Shown: piece by piece, positions 5,691-11,456 of the stretch
How the letters are laid out: each line of letters starts with the position of its first letter
How positions within the stretch are numbered: position 1 is the first letter of the stretch
Source of the DNA: Burkholderiales bacterium
GTDB taxonomy: Bacteria; Pseudomonadota; Gammaproteobacteria; Burkholderiales; Burkholderiaceae_C
Assembly (NCBI GenBank): GCA_947450745.1
Contig: CANFYD010000064.1
Coordinates: 1 to 11,456, forward strand
DNA length: 11,456 nt
Direction: 5' to 3'
Translations under genes and position numbers: made by a program
The notes under the pieces: model-generated
Databases searched by the model: none
What the model saw: the letters and a program-made list of their open reading frames with translations, nothing else
What the model was told of the DNA's origin: nothing

Positions 5691-6266
5691 ATGTTAGAGC
5701 AACGCATACAGCAGCAATTCTTCGAAAGCGCAGACCTGTTTTATCAGGTCGCCGAGCACCTGTCGCGGCCCTTGGCCACCGCCACGCAACTGTTGATTGA
5801 CGGCATCACCGGCGGTGGTCGGGTGCTTTGTTGCGGGCTCGGTTTATCGGCACTCGATGCTCAATATATGGCCGCGTTGTTGGTCGGCCGCTTCGAGCAA
5901 GACCGGCCCGGCTTGGCGGCTTGGAGCCTGGATGCCCTGGCACATGGCTTTGCCCCGGACGCTGCACTGGCACGCCAAGTGCAAACGCAAGGCCATCCCG
6001 GCGATCTGCTGCTGTTGTTCGAATCTCAGCTCGCCAGCCGCGCCAATTGGGCGGCAGTTTTGGAAGCTGCTCACGCCCAGGACATGAGCGTGATTGCCTT
6101 GACCAGCGCCCAAGACGACGAGCTGCGCCCGCTGCTGCTCGATACCGATGTGCACATCCGTGTGCACCACAGCCGTCCGGCACGCGTTGCCGAAGCGCAC
6201 CGGCTCTTGTCGCATTGTTTGTGCGACGCCGTCGATCTGCAATTGCTGGGTGCCGACGAGCCATAA
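5691..6266 (+). CDS. diaA: DiaA-like SIS-domain protein
   Basis: The 191-residue product aligns along its length with DiaA (E. coli 196 residues), a tetrameric phosphoheptose-isomerase-like protein that binds DnaA and promotes its assembly at oriC. Matches include the N-terminal RIQQQFFESADL, GGGRVLCCGLGLSALDAQYMAALLVGRFE (GNGTSAANAQH in E. coli), RPGLAAWSLD, GHPGDLLLLF, DMSVIALT, DVHIRVHHSRPARVAEAHRL and the C-terminal HCLCDAVDLQLLG. The serine/threonine-rich loop after the third strand, STRGNS in E. coli, is here FESQLAS, so the usual sugar-phosphate contacts are mostly lost. This suggests a binding rather than enzymatic role. The position between yraN and a BON lipoprotein supports diaA over gmhA. 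No clear ribosome binding site is seen; TATGAT at 5677-5682 could be a -10 box, with only a poor -35. Confidence 0.85.
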   Translation: MLEQRIQQQFFESADLFYQVAEHLSRPLATATQLLIDGITGGGRVLCCGLGLSALDAQYMAALLVGRFEQDRPGLAAWSLDALAHGFAPDAALARQVQTQGHPGDLLLLFESQLASRANWAAVLEAAHAQDMSVIALTSAQDDELRPLLLDTDVHIRVHHSRPARVAEAHRLLSHCLCDAVDLQLLGADEP

Positions 6267-6281
6267 ACCCAAAGGAATTCA

Positions 6282-6929
6282 ATGAATTTGCCGATCAAGC
6301 CACTGGCCCCGAAGTCTGGCCGCAGAGTCCTCCTCGCCACGCTGGCAGCCGCGCTGCTGAGCAGTGCCTGTGCCCCCCTGGTGCTGGGTGGTGCGATGGT
6401 GGGCGGTGCGCTGATGGCCACCGACCGCCGCACGTCCGGTACACAGTTGGAGGATCAAGGCATCGAACTGAAGGCAAACTCGCGGATCAGGGAACAGCTG
6501 GGTGACCGTGTTCACGTCAGCCTCAACAGCTACAACCGGCTGGTGTTGATCACCGGCGAAGCCCGCAGCGAGGCCGATCGAACGCTGCTGACCACCATTG
6601 CCAGCGGCGTTGAAAACGTCCAGAGCGTGCTCAACGAAACAGCGGTGATGGGCAACAGCTCGCTGGGCAGTCGCTCCAACGATGTGTTGATCGCCACCAA
6701 GATCCGAGCCAATCTGGTCGACGCCCGCGACTTGATTTCGAACGCGTTTTACGTCGTCGTCGAGCGCGGCGATGTCTTCATCATGGGACGCGTATCGGAG
6801 CGTGAAGCGACCCGTGCGGTCGAAATCGCACGGGGCGTGGGCGGCGTCAAAAAGGTCGTGCGCGCCTTCGAAATCCTCAGCGAGGACGAACTGGCTCGCA
6901 TCGTGCCCAAACCGGCACCAGCCAGATAA
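6282..6929 (+). CDS. dolP: DolP (YraP)-like BON-domain outer-membrane lipoprotein
   Basis: The 215-residue product begins with a lipoprotein signal: basic KPLAPKSGRR, a hydrophobic stretch VLLATLAAALL, and a lipobox LSSAC whose Cys30 would be lipidated. A short Gly/Ala-rich segment and DRRTSGTQLEDQGIELKA follow, then two BON domains at roughly residues 58-125 and 136-205. In E. coli, DolP is anchored in the outer membrane and supports envelope integrity at division sites and BAM function. The RRTSGTQLEDQ sequence and the double BON layout are typical of DolP. The C-terminal tail VPKPAPAR is short and Pro-rich. The start has a good AAAGGA seven bases before the ATG, and the gene follows the diaA-like gene by 15 bases, so they are very likely co-transcribed. 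Confidence 0.93.
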   Translation: MNLPIKPLAPKSGRRVLLATLAAALLSSACAPLVLGGAMVGGALMATDRRTSGTQLEDQGIELKANSRIREQLGDRVHVSLNSYNRLVLITGEARSEADRTLLTTIASGVENVQSVLNETAVMGNSSLGSRSNDVLIATKIRANLVDARDLISNAFYVVVERGDVFIMGRVSEREATRAVEIARGVGGVKKVVRAFEILSEDELARIVPKPAPAR

Positions 6930-6964
6930 GCGCGGCGAGCCCTCAACCTTCAGCCGAGGCGCTT
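6928..6964. terminator. Inverted repeat between convergent dolP and dehydrogenase genes
   Basis: AAGCGC (6928-6933) and GCGCTT (6959-6964) form a perfect six-pair stem, and GGC/GCC can extend it after a GAG bulge. It covers the 20-base gap between two convergent genes and reaches into both stop regions. There is no T run on either strand, so a bidirectional terminator is only a possibility. Confidence 0.3.
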
Positions 6965-7849
6965 GATCAAGCTGGAGGTGTCCCAACGGCCGCCGCTGAG
7001 GGCTTGCACATCGGCGTAGAACTGATCGACCAACGCGGTGACGGGCAAGCGGGCGCCGTTGCGGCGACCTTCGTCCAGCACCAGCCCGAGGTCTTTGCGC
7101 ATCCAGTCGACCGCGAAGCCGAAATTGAATTGGCCATCGACCATGGTCTTGCCGCGGTTGTCCAACTGCCAGCTCTGCGCTGCGCCCTTGCCGATGACAT
7201 CGAGCACCAGCTTCATGTCGAGACCGGCTTTCTGCCCAAAGGCAATCGCCTCGGCCAGCCCTTGCACCAGCCCGGCAATGCAAATCTGGTTGACCATCTT
7301 GGCGAGCTGCCCGGCGCCGGAGTCACCGACGCGGGTGACGGCCTTGGCAAAGGCGCAGCTCACGGCTTGAATTTGTGCGAACGGTTCGGTATCGCCACCG
7401 CACATGACGGTCAGCGCACCATTCACCGCGCCCGCTTGGCCGCCCGACACGGGCGCGTCGACAAAATGCAGACCCAAGGCCTGCGCGGCCGCATGCAGTT
7501 CGCGGGCGATTTCGGCCGAGGCGGTGGTGTGGTCGACAAACACCGCCCCGGCGGCCATGCCGGCAAAAGCACCCTCCTCACCCAGCACCACCGAGCGCAA
7601 GTCACTGTCATTGCCGACACAGGCAAAAACGATGTCCGCTCCCGCTGCGGCGGCAGCCGGCGTGCGGGCCGAGCTGCCGCCGAATTCGCTCACCCAAGCA
7701 TCGGCTTTGGCTTGCGTGCGGTTGTAGACCGTCACCGCATGACCGGCGCGCGCCAGGTGGCCGGCCATCGGGTAGCCCATCACGCCAAGGCCTAGAAAAG
7801 CCAGTTTGAGAGGCGGGATGCTGTCGTAACTGCGGGTAGTTGTGGTCAT
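6950..7849 (-). CDS. NAD(P)-dependent beta-hydroxyacid dehydrogenase (3-hydroxyisobutyrate dehydrogenase family)
   Basis: Members of this family oxidise or reduce beta-hydroxyacids such as 3-hydroxyisobutyrate or tartronate semialdehyde using NAD(P). The 299-residue product shows the Rossmann motif GLGVMG at residues 20-25, followed by YPMAGHLARAGHAVTVYNRT; the Asn-Arg after the second strand suggests NADP use. The substrate-binding signature DAPVSGG lies at 131-137 and the catalytic Lys184 in GAGQLAKMVNQI. The C-terminal all-helical domain ends in SLIKRLG. The sequence does not decide between 3-hydroxyisobutyrate dehydrogenase, tartronate semialdehyde reductase and gamma-hydroxybutyrate or succinic-semialdehyde reductase, so I give no gene name. 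The start at 7847-7849 adds about 14 residues before the first strand, with a weak AGAG upstream. It follows pilU by 21 bases on the same strand and is probably transcribed with it, without an obvious functional link. Confidence 0.9.
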   Translation of the reverse strand: MTTTTRSYDSIPPLKLAFLGLGVMGYPMAGHLARAGHAVTVYNRTQAKADAWVSEFGGSSARTPAAAAAGADIVFACVGNDSDLRSVVLGEEGAFAGMAAGAVFVDHTTASAEIARELHAAAQALGLHFVDAPVSGGQAGAVNGALTVMCGGDTEPFAQIQAVSCAFAKAVTRVGDSGAGQLAKMVNQICIAGLVQGLAEAIAFGQKAGLDMKLVLDVIGKGAAQSWQLDNRGKTMVDGQFNFGFAVDWMRKDLGLVLDEGRRNGARLPVTALVDQFYADVQALSGGRWDTSSLIKRLG

Positions 7850-7870
7850 GGCTCGAGCTCTAAATCCAGG

Positions 7871-9007
7871 TTACAGAATGGTGAAATGTTCGGTGCCGGC
7901 GTTCAAATCGCCGGATCGTGCCCGCTCGCTATGGAGCTTGATCTGCAAGCGAAGATCGTTGACGGAGTCGGCATTGCGCAAGGCGTCTTCATAAGTGACC
8001 TTGCCGCTCTCATAAAGATCGAACAAGGCTTGGTCGAAGGTCTGCATGCCTTGCTCGCGGGAGCGCTTCATGACCTCCTTGATCTCGCTGACCTCGCCCT
8101 TGAAGATCAAGTCCGAAACCAGCGGCGTGTTCAGCATGATTTCCACCGCCGCCACCCGGCCCTTGCCTTCGCGGCGCGGCAGCAGGCGCTGCGACACCAG
8201 CGCACGCAGGTTCAAAGACAAATCCATCAACAACTGACTGCGCCGTTCTTCCGGGAAGAAGTTGATGATGCGGTCCAGCGCTTGGTTGGCGCTGTTGGCA
8301 TGCAGCGTCGCCATGCACAAATGGCCGGTTTCGGCAAAGGCGACCGCGTGTTCCATCGTTTCACGGTCACGCAGTTCGCCCATCAAAATCACATCCGGTG
8401 CCTGGCGCAGCGAGTTCTTCAGCGCCATCTCCCAACTGTCGGTGTCGATGCCGACCTCACGCTGAGTGACGATGCAGTTCTTGTGCGGATGGACGAACTC
8501 GATCGGGTCCTCGACCGTGATGATGTGACCAAACGTGGTCTCGTTGCGCTCGTCCACCAGCGCGGCCAGCGAGGTGCTTTTGCCCGAACCGGTCGCCCCG
8601 ACGACGATCAGCAGTCCGCGTTTGGCCTGCACCACCTCGCGCAGAATCGGCGGCAATTCCAGCGACGCAATCGTCGGCAAGGTGGACGGAATGGTCCGCA
8701 ACACCAGGCCCACCGAGCCTTGCTGCAAAAAAGCATTGGCCCGAAAACGGCCCACGCCTTGCGGCGAAATCGCGAAGTTGCACTCCTTGCTGCGCTCGAA
8801 CTCGGCCGCCTGCTTGTCGTTCATGATGGCCCGCGCCAGCTGCAAGGTGTGCTGACTGCTGAGCGGCTGCGGCGACACCTTGGTGACCTTGCCGTCCACC
8901 TTGATGGCGGGCGGAAAATCGGCCGTCAGGAACAGGTCCGAGCCCTTGCGCGACACCATCAGGCGCAGCAGGTCGTTGATGAATTTCGTCGCCTGGTCGC
9001 GTTCCAT
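7871..9007 (-). CDS. pilU: PilU, type IV pilus retraction ATPase accessory
   Basis: PilU is a hexameric AAA-type secretion ATPase that works with PilT at the inner-membrane base of the type IV pilus to depolymerise the pilus. The 378-residue product has Walker A GATGSGKST at residues 137-145 (Lys143), an Asp box with TVEDPIEF at 164-171, Walker B DVILMGELRD at 205-214 (Glu211), and a His box with H229 and H236. It resembles PilU rather than PilT in the N-terminal FINDLLRLMVSRKGSDLFLTADFPPAIKVDG, the ISPQGVGRFRAN segment, and a longer C-terminal tail ending in GTEHFTIL. The ATG at 9005-9007 is preceded by GTGGAG about seven bases away. It lies 64 bases downstream of pilT on the same strand, the usual order, so the two are probably one operon. 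Confidence 0.96.
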   Translation of the reverse strand: MERDQATKFINDLLRLMVSRKGSDLFLTADFPPAIKVDGKVTKVSPQPLSSQHTLQLARAIMNDKQAAEFERSKECNFAISPQGVGRFRANAFLQQGSVGLVLRTIPSTLPTIASLELPPILREVVQAKRGLLIVVGATGSGKSTSLAALVDERNETTFGHIITVEDPIEFVHPHKNCIVTQREVGIDTDSWEMALKNSLRQAPDVILMGELRDRETMEHAVAFAETGHLCMATLHANSANQALDRIINFFPEERRSQLLMDLSLNLRALVSQRLLPRREGKGRVAAVEIMLNTPLVSDLIFKGEVSEIKEVMKRSREQGMQTFDQALFDLYESGKVTYEDALRNADSVNDLRLQIKLHSERARSGDLNAGTEHFTIL

Positions 9008-9071
9008 GCTGTCGCTCCACCCCGCAGGGTTTCAATAAATTAACGTGGCAGTGCCGACGAAGTGAGGAAGA

Positions 9072-10115
9072 TCAGCCGGGGAAGTTATCCGGAAACTTCG
9101 CTTTCGAGCGGGCTTCACCGGGCGAGATGATGCTGCGGCGGACCAGATCGGTCAGGTTTTGATCCAGCGTCTGCATGCCCTGGCTGTTGCCCGTCTGTAT
9201 GGATGAATACATCTGCGCCACCTTGTTCTCGCGGATCAGGTTGCGAATGGCCGAGGTGCCCAACATGATTTCATGCGCCGCCACCCGGCCGGTGCCGTCC
9301 TTCAGCTTGCACAGCCCTTGCGAGATCACCGCCACCAGCGACTCCGACACCATCGCCCGCACCATTTCCTTTTCGGCGGCGGGGAACACATCGACGATCC
9401 GGTCCACCGTTTTGGCGGCCGAACTGGTGTGCAACGTGCCGAACACCAAGTGGCCGGTTTCGGCGGCCGTCAGCGCCAGCCGAATGGTTTCCAGGTCGCG
9501 CATTTCGCCGACCAGCACGCAGTCCGGGTCCTCCCGCAAGGCCGAGCGCAGCGCGTTCGCAAAGCTCAGCGTGTGGGGGCCGACTTCGCGCTGATTGATC
9601 AGGCTTTTCTTCGACTCGTGGACGAACTCGATCGGGTCTTCGATGGTCAGGATGTGACCATATTCGTTCTCGTTCAAGTGGTTGACCATGGCCGCCAGCG
9701 TGGTCGATTTGCCCGAGCCGGTTGGCCCGGTCACCAGCACCAAGCCGCGCGGGCGCAGCGCCAGTTCGGCAAAGATCTTCGGCGCGTTCAGCTGTTCCAG
9801 CGACAAGATCTTGGACGGAATGGTGCGGAACACAGCCCCAGCTCCGCGGTTCTGATTGAAGGCGTTGACGCGAAAACGGGCCAAGCCCTGGATCTCGAAC
9901 GAGAAGTCGATCTCCAGCGTTTCCTCATAAACCTTGCGCTGCGAGTCGTTCATGATGTCGTACACCATGTCATGCACTTGGCGGTGATCCAGCGCCTCGA
10001 CATTGATGCGCCGCACATCCCCGTGAACCCGGATCATCGGCGGCAGCCCGGCCGACAGGTGCAAGTCCGAGGCTTTGTTCTTGACCGAGAATGCCAGCAA
10101 TTGAGTGATATCCAT
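9072..10115 (-). CDS. pilT: PilT, type IV pilus retraction ATPase
   Basis: PilT is the hexameric motor that powers pilus retraction and hence twitching motility and DNA uptake, acting at the cytoplasmic face of the inner membrane. The 347-residue product begins MDITQLLAFSVKNKASDLHL. It carries Walker A GPTGSGKST at residues 130-138 (Lys136), an Asp box with TIEDPIEF, Walker B CVLVGEMRD with Glu204, and a His box with H222 and H229. The C-terminal AIRNLIRENKVAQMYSSIQTG is the PilT-specific retraction motif, and GMQTLDQNL follows. Length matches the family (about 344). The frame remains open far upstream, but the start at 10113-10115 matches the conserved N-terminus. No clear Shine-Dalgarno is seen. 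It is divergent from yggS with nine bases between the two ATGs, so its promoter must lie inside yggS. Confidence 0.97.
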   Translation of the reverse strand: MDITQLLAFSVKNKASDLHLSAGLPPMIRVHGDVRRINVEALDHRQVHDMVYDIMNDSQRKVYEETLEIDFSFEIQGLARFRVNAFNQNRGAGAVFRTIPSKILSLEQLNAPKIFAELALRPRGLVLVTGPTGSGKSTTLAAMVNHLNENEYGHILTIEDPIEFVHESKKSLINQREVGPHTLSFANALRSALREDPDCVLVGEMRDLETIRLALTAAETGHLVFGTLHTSSAAKTVDRIVDVFPAAEKEMVRAMVSESLVAVISQGLCKLKDGTGRVAAHEIMLGTSAIRNLIRENKVAQMYSSIQTGNSQGMQTLDQNLTDLVRRSIISPGEARSKAKFPDNFPG

Positions 10116-10124
10116 GAAAGCATT

Positions 10125-10820
10125 ATGGCGACGATCGCAGCGAACATCGAACGACAGCACGCGCGCATCGCCGCCGCCTGCACCGCAGCACACCGGCCCG
10201 TGCAAAGCGTCACCTTGCTGGTGGTCAGCAAAACCTTCCCCGCTGAGGCGGTGCGCCAGGCCTTTGCCGCCGGTGAGCGACGCTTTGGCGAAAACTATGT
10301 TCAAGAAGGCTTGGACAAGATTGCTGAGCTGGCCGAGTTGCGCAGCGCCATCGAATGGCATTTGATCGGCCCACTGCAAAGCAACAAGACCCGCGCGGTG
10401 GCGCAGCAGTTTGATTGGGTGCACAGCGTTGACCGCTTGAAAATTGCCCAGCGCCTGTCCGAGCAGCGCCCGCCCGAACTGCCGCCGCTGAACATTTGCT
10501 TGCAAGTCAACATCAGCGGTGAGGCCAGCAAAAGCGGCCTGCTGCCGGCTGAAGTGGCCGCCCTGGCCCACGCCGTCGCCGCGCTGCCGGGGCTGCGGCT
10601 GCGCGGCTTGATGGCGGTGCCCGAGCCGGCCGCCGACCTTGCCGCACAACGCGTGCCGCACCGCGCGCTGGCCCTGCTGCAGCAAGACCTGATCGCCGAA
10701 GGCTTGCTGCTCGACACCCTGTCCATCGGCATGAGCGCCGACCTGGAAGCGGCGATTGCAGAAGGGGCGACGCTTGTGCGCGTCGGTTCGGCGATTTTTG
10801 GCGCACGCCACGCGGCATGA
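10125..10820 (+). CDS. yggS: YggS/PLPBP-family pyridoxal phosphate-binding protein
   Basis: This family binds pyridoxal 5'-phosphate without known catalysis and keeps PLP and amino-acid (valine, threonine) pools in balance. The 231-residue product (E. coli 234) shows a fold-III TIM barrel with PLP-binding Lys36 in LLVVSKTFP. Then follow RRFGENYVQEGLDKI, EWHLIGPLQSNKTR, VHSVDRLKIAQRL, QVNISGEASKSGL, RGLMAVPEP, LSIGMSADLEAAI and the phosphate-binding RVGSAIFGAR. I chose the ATG at 10125-10127, which gives the usual N-terminus (ANIERQHARI); the frame is open far upstream only because it lies antisense to pilT. GAAAG a few bases before the ATG could be a weak ribosome binding site. The stop TGA overlaps the next gene's ATG (ATGA), so translation of the two may be coupled. 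Confidence 0.96.
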   Translation: MATIAANIERQHARIAAACTAAHRPVQSVTLLVVSKTFPAEAVRQAFAAGERRFGENYVQEGLDKIAELAELRSAIEWHLIGPLQSNKTRAVAQQFDWVHSVDRLKIAQRLSEQRPPELPPLNICLQVNISGEASKSGLLPAEVAALAHAVAALPGLRLRGLMAVPEPAADLAAQRVPHRALALLQQDLIAEGLLLDTLSIGMSADLEAAIAEGATLVRVGSAIFGARHAA

Positions 10821-11456
10821 CGCGCCGCATGACGATTCCTCTGCAACGCATTATTCAATCCGTCCTGCTGGCCATATTGCTGGCCGGTGTCGGCACCGGT
10901 GCCCAAGCCCAAGCCCAAGCCCAAGCCGCCCCGTTCGAAGACACCATCGCCCAGCGCGCGCAGGCCTGCACCCTTTGCCATGGCCAGCAAGGCCGGGCTG
11001 CGGCTGACGGCTATTACCCGCGCTTGGCCGGCAAGCCGCAGGGCTATTTGTACAAGCAGTTGCTGAATTTTCGCGATGGCCGACGCCACTACGGTTTGAT
11101 GAGCGATCTGGTCGACCCGCTGAGCGATGCCTACCTGAACGAGTTGGCCGGCTACTTCGCCGGGCTGAAGCTGCCTTATCCGCCGCCGCAAGCCGCCACG
11201 CTGCCAGCGCCGTTGCTGGAGCGCGGCCGCCAGCTCATTTTCAACGGCGACGCCGCCCGCCAACTGCCGGCCTGCGTGCAATGCCACGGTCAGCAGTTGA
11301 CCGGCGTCCAGCCCTTCATCCCCGGCTTGCTGAGCCTGCCGCGCGACTATGTGAACGGGCAGATGGGAGCCTGGCGCAGCGGCCAGCGCCGAGCGGTCGC
11401 ACCCGACTGCATGGCCCACATCGCCAAACAATTGAAGGAAGACGAAATCAACGCCA
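10817..11456 (+). CDS. Secreted diheme c-type cytochrome, cytochrome c4-like (cut by window edge)
   Basis: The frame is open to the last base; 213 residues are seen. It starts with a signal peptide (TRRMTIPLQR, hydrophobic VLLAILLAGVGTG, then AQAQAQAQAA), so the protein should act in the periplasm. Two haem-binding motifs are present, CTLCH at residues 51-55 and CVQCH at 153-157, about 100 residues apart as in two-domain cytochrome c4. Other c4-like features are PRLAGKPQGYLYKQLLNFRDGRR, the MSDLVDPLSDAYLNELAGYFAGL stretch, and GQMGAWRSGQRR in the second domain. Such proteins carry electrons to terminal oxidases or reductases; the partner cannot be told here. The ATG at 10817 overlaps the yggS stop by the ATGA arrangement; an in-frame ATG at 10829 is an alternative. 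Neither has a clear ribosome binding site. A four-copy hexanucleotide repeat encodes the (AQ)4 segment. Confidence 0.9.
   Translation, partial: MTRRMTIPLQRIIQSVLLAILLAGVGTGAQAQAQAQAAPFEDTIAQRAQACTLCHGQQGRAAADGYYPRLAGKPQGYLYKQLLNFRDGRRHYGLMSDLVDPLSDAYLNELAGYFAGLKLPYPPPQAATLPAPLLERGRQLIFNGDAARQLPACVQCHGQQLTGVQPFIPGLLSLPRDYVNGQMGAWRSGQRRAVAPDCMAHIAKQLKEDEINA
10901..10924 (+). repeat. Tandem repeat (GCCCAA)x4 in the cytochrome signal region
   Basis: Four perfect copies of GCCCAA encode AQAQAQAQ just after the hydrophobic core of the signal peptide. Because the unit is six bases, gain or loss of copies would keep the frame and only change the linker length near the cleavage site. Confidence 0.85.

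Noticed and set aside
7886..9043. 385-codon plus-strand frame covering the whole of pilU in antisense
   Set aside because: Long but rich in His, Gln and Arg with no domain; pilU on the other strand is certain.
9008..9071. AT-rich patch between pilT and pilU as a separate pilU promoter
   Set aside because: No paired -35/-10 hexamers of acceptable quality could be found; pilU most likely depends on the pilT transcript.
9273..10124. 284-codon upstream extension of the yggS frame across pilT
   Set aside because: The extension is antisense to pilT. YggS homologues begin at the ATG at 10125, so this is not a fusion protein.
10116..10811. 232-codon upstream extension of the pilT frame across yggS
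   Set aside because: PilT begins at 10115 with the conserved N-terminus; the extension is the antisense of yggS.
10892..10903. Perfect 12-base palindrome GGCACCGGTGCC
   Set aside because: It lies inside the signal peptide coding region of a GC-rich gene; likely chance, with no second copy noticed.
10301..11431. 376-codon minus-strand frame across yggS and the cytochrome gene
   Set aside because: Antisense to two well-supported genes; low-complexity composition.

Overview
The window is GC-rich, densely packed chromosomal DNA of a betaproteobacterium, most likely in the order Burkholderiales. I base this on the residue-level character of the housekeeping proteins, the divergent yggS / pilT-pilU arrangement and the rsmI / yraN-diaA-dolP block. 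No insertion sequence, prophage, integron, CRISPR array, tRNA or rRNA is visible. Twelve protein-coding genes are supported, plus one very short leader peptide. The genes at both edges are cut by the window.

Layout. (1) Positions 1-4165, all minus strand: tldD (TldD/E protease subunit), then aroG (DAHP synthase, first step of the shikimate pathway), a 103-residue protein I do not recognise, and the N-terminal two fifths of htpG (bacterial Hsp90), which runs off the left edge. (2) Positions 4287-6929: rsmI on the minus strand, divergent from a plus-strand block yraN - diaA-like SIS protein - dolP-like BON lipoprotein. This matches the E. coli yra locus except that lpoA (yraM) is absent. (3) Positions 6950-10115, minus strand: pilT and pilU (type IV pilus retraction ATPases), followed by a beta-hydroxyacid dehydrogenase family gene. 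(4) Positions 10125-11456, plus strand: yggS (PLP-binding protein), whose stop codon overlaps the start of a secreted diheme c-type cytochrome cut by the right edge.

The most interesting signal lies in the 263-base gap between tldD and aroG. On the aroG strand there is a 23-codon open reading frame in which seven of nine consecutive codons (6-14) are aromatic (FFFFTWFSY). It is followed by a strong intrinsic terminator (8-bp GC-containing stem, short extension, run of nine T) lying just before aroG. An upstream segment inside the leader reading frame (ACCGGCGGCAG) can pair with the 5' arm of that terminator. This is the architecture of a translation-coupled transcription attenuator, here placed on DAHP synthase, so charged Phe tRNA (possibly also Trp and Tyr tRNA) would control entry into aromatic biosynthesis. 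The parts are read directly from sequence; the regulatory role is inferred.

Secondary observations are a sigma-32-like promoter and a hairpin upstream of htpG, a DiaA homologue whose SIS phosphate-binding loop looks eroded, two divergent gene pairs with almost no intergenic space, and a four-copy hexanucleotide repeat encoding (AQ)4 near the signal peptide cleavage region of the cytochrome.
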